Shown here: positions 4,853-6,151 of the stretch, in pieces
Numbering within the stretch: position 1 is the first letter of the stretch
Layout: each line of letters begins with the position of its first letter
Source: Tepidimicrobium sp.
Lineage (GTDB): Bacteria; Bacillota; Clostridia; Tissierellales; Tepidimicrobiaceae
Assembly: GCA_012839395.1 (NCBI GenBank)
Contig: DUNJ01000132.1
Location: 1 to 6,151, forward strand
DNA: 6,151 nucleotides
Direction of reading: 5' to 3'
Translations under genes and position numbers: made by a program
Notes under the pieces: generated by a model
What the model was told of the DNA's origin: nothing
Databases searched by the model: none
Seen by the model: only the letters and a program-made list of their open reading frames with translations

Positions 4853-6151
4853 TTATAAACCATATATCTTTTCCATAAATTCTTTTAAATCAGGGAAATA
4901 TTCTTTCAGTCTCTTTGTTTCTTCTTCTCTATCATGCCACTTGTCATCTGGTGAAGTTACTACGCTTGTTACTTCTGCCCACATTTCTGAATAAAAGTGT
5001 TCTTTATTCCTATCCCCATAATAATCTTCTGCGTTTATAGGATAATCGAACCTTCTCCACTTCATCGGTTCTTTTTGTATCCTATACTTTTGATAATACT
5101 TTTCTGTCAATCCTTCCCATTCTTTCTTATCTTCTTTTGATATAGCTAAATGCTCATAACTAGTATCTGTCATTGAGTGAGGTCTATGCCCAAGTTCATG
5201 CCCTATAACCTTGCCACCTCTCCATCCTCTGTTAAGCGCATCCATTGTCCCTATAACAACCTTATCCTCCAAGGGTGTATAGTAACAAGCTCTTCGCCTC
5301 TTTATCTCTGTATTGTCTATCTTTATTTTAACCCCTGCGGCTCTTTTATTCTTCATAATTATTTTATCTATATGCCTTAATATTTCCTCTTTTTCCTCTT
5401 TACTTGCTCTACTCTTGAAATTGACAAAATACATTCCATCTAGTTTTTCTTCATATATTATAGGTTCATAAAAATAAACCTTATCCTTAACTATTCCCCC
5501 AAAGCCTTCATATTTTACAGTTCTATATCTTGGTTCACTTGGTATTTCAAATATATGTTTCTCATAATCCTCAAATTTTTCTATAGCTCGTTCTATATCT
5601 CTTTTTATTCTTTCACACTTCTTTTTGTCAACGCCTTCAAACTCTGATATTCTCTTAACTCTTTTTAATTCCCTTTTATTCATGTCTATATAAAAGTCCA
5701 TATCTCCGTCATTATATTGTTTTCTCTGCCTCTCAAATGCTATCTTTCTTCCAAGCTTTGCATAATCAACTTCACTCTTATTAGTAATAAGATCCCTAAT
5801 AAAATACTCTCCATATTCACTATACCATTTATCTAATCTTAAGTCTTCCCCTCCATCTATCCAACTTCTCAATTCTTCTGCCACTTGGTCTAAACTTTTT
5901 TCTATTACAGGCAACATAGCACATAACCCATTAGGGTGGTCTAGCGGAATATCATCTTTAGGGAATACTTTCCCATGCCTTTCTCTACACAATTCACAAG
6001 TTCTGCCATGTATTAAAGCTGATTGCCACTCTATCCCTTCTACAAATGGATTTAAGTTAGATGCCTGTATACTTGCTGTCTGGTAAGCATGATTTATACT
6101 AGTTCTAGCTAACCTCATAGCATTGTAGTCTACTTTTTTATGTCTTAAATG
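4853..6151 (-). CDS. MuF-type minor head protein with C-terminal HELGH metallopeptidase-like domain (5' partial)
   Basis: Minor head protein of the phage Mu gpF / SPP1 gp7 family. Numbering from the first visible Met (6118), residues 1-100 carry the MuF signature: an RLARTS start, RTCELC (C41, C44), HGKVF, then DHPNGLC (H61, C66) and a LPV segment. Residues 140-190 are charged and probably helical. Residues 195-421 resemble a separate domain with HELGH at 307-311 (the HExxH zinc/catalytic motif) and a downstream Y366/Y367...E373...E378/E382 cluster that could supply the third zinc ligand, as in gluzincins such as anthrax lethal factor. The frame stays open through the right edge (HLRHKKVDYNA precedes the Met) and no ribosome site precedes 6118, so the true start lies outside. 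MuF proteins enter or line the head with the portal. MuF-fused effector domains are known as phage polymorphic toxins. Toxin versus virion-processing peptidase is undecided. MuF call firm, peptidase call good. Confidence 0.88.
   Translation of the reverse strand, partial: HLRHKKVDYNAMRLARTSINHAYQTASIQASNLNPFVEGIEWQSALIHGRTCELCRERHGKVFPKDDIPLDHPNGLCAMLPVIEKSLDQVAEELRSWIDGGEDLRLDKWYSEYGEYFIRDLITNKSEVDYAKLGRKIAFERQRKQYNDGDMDFYIDMNKRELKRVKRISEFEGVDKKKCERIKRDIERAIEKFEDYEKHIFEIPSEPRYRTVKYEGFGGIVKDKVYFYEPIIYEEKLDGMYFVNFKSRASKEEKEEILRHIDKIIMKNKRAAGVKIKIDNTEIKRRRACYYTPLEDKVVIGTMDALNRGWRGGKVIGHELGHRPHSMTDTSYEHLAISKEDKKEWEGLTEKYYQKYRIQKEPMKWRRFDYPINAEDYYGDRNKEHFYSEMWAEVTSVVTSPDDKWHDREEETKRLKEYFPDLKEFMEKIYGL

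Noticed and set aside
5177..5380. Plus-strand open frame of 67 codons inside the MuF-peptidase gene
   Set aside because: Antisense shadow of a conserved domain, with no ribosome site and no gene context on that strand.
6086..6118. Met at 6118 as the true start of the MuF protein
   Set aside because: The frame stays open to the window edge with plausible MuF-like residues upstream, and there is no ribosome site before it; the gene is cut by the window.

Overview
The window is part of a tailed-phage (Caudovirales) head and head-tail joining module. It is probably an integrated prophage, or a phage, of a low-GC Firmicute of the clostridial type. Supporting signs are the AT-rich sequence (sampled lines about 28% GC outside the capsid segment), strong GGAGG-type ribosome sites, and head genes in the SPP1-like Gram-positive order. 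Host-chromosome genes, an integrase and attachment sites are not visible, so prophage versus free phage cannot be decided.

All genes lie on the minus strand, so transcription runs right to left. In that order they are: a MuF-type minor head protein fused to a C-terminal HELGH zinc-metallopeptidase-like domain (its 5' end lies beyond the window); a small acidic protein of unknown function; a zinc-ribbon/coiled-coil protein; a 122-base gap with a terminator-like hairpin and a possible promoter; a GP20-type scaffold protein; the major capsid protein; two consecutive related HeH/LEM-type proteins, the first carrying an extra Ig-like domain; a head-tail connector; a head-closure protein; an HK97 gp10-like protein; a tail-terminator-like protein; and the start of a probable tail-tube protein. 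Genes abut, overlap by a few bases, or are separated by short gaps holding the next ribosome site.

The logic is capsid assembly followed by tail joining. The scaffold and capsid proteins build the procapsid, with MuF as a minor internal or portal-associated component. Decoration proteins then cover the shell. The connector, head-closure, gp10-like and terminator proteins make the neck, to which the tail tube attaches.

Three things stand out. First, the MuF protein ends in an apparent zincin domain, the layout of phage-borne MuF polymorphic toxins, and a small acidic gene follows immediately. Second, the capsid gene and the Ig-like gene form a block of much higher GC (about 40-62% in sampled lines), which ends exactly between the two paralogous HeH genes. 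Third, the left 254 bases contain a perfect 81-bp inverted repeat plus a 24-bp direct repeat that cut off the tail gene. This is best explained by two successive fold-back events, most likely an amplification or assembly artifact, though an invertible element cannot be excluded.
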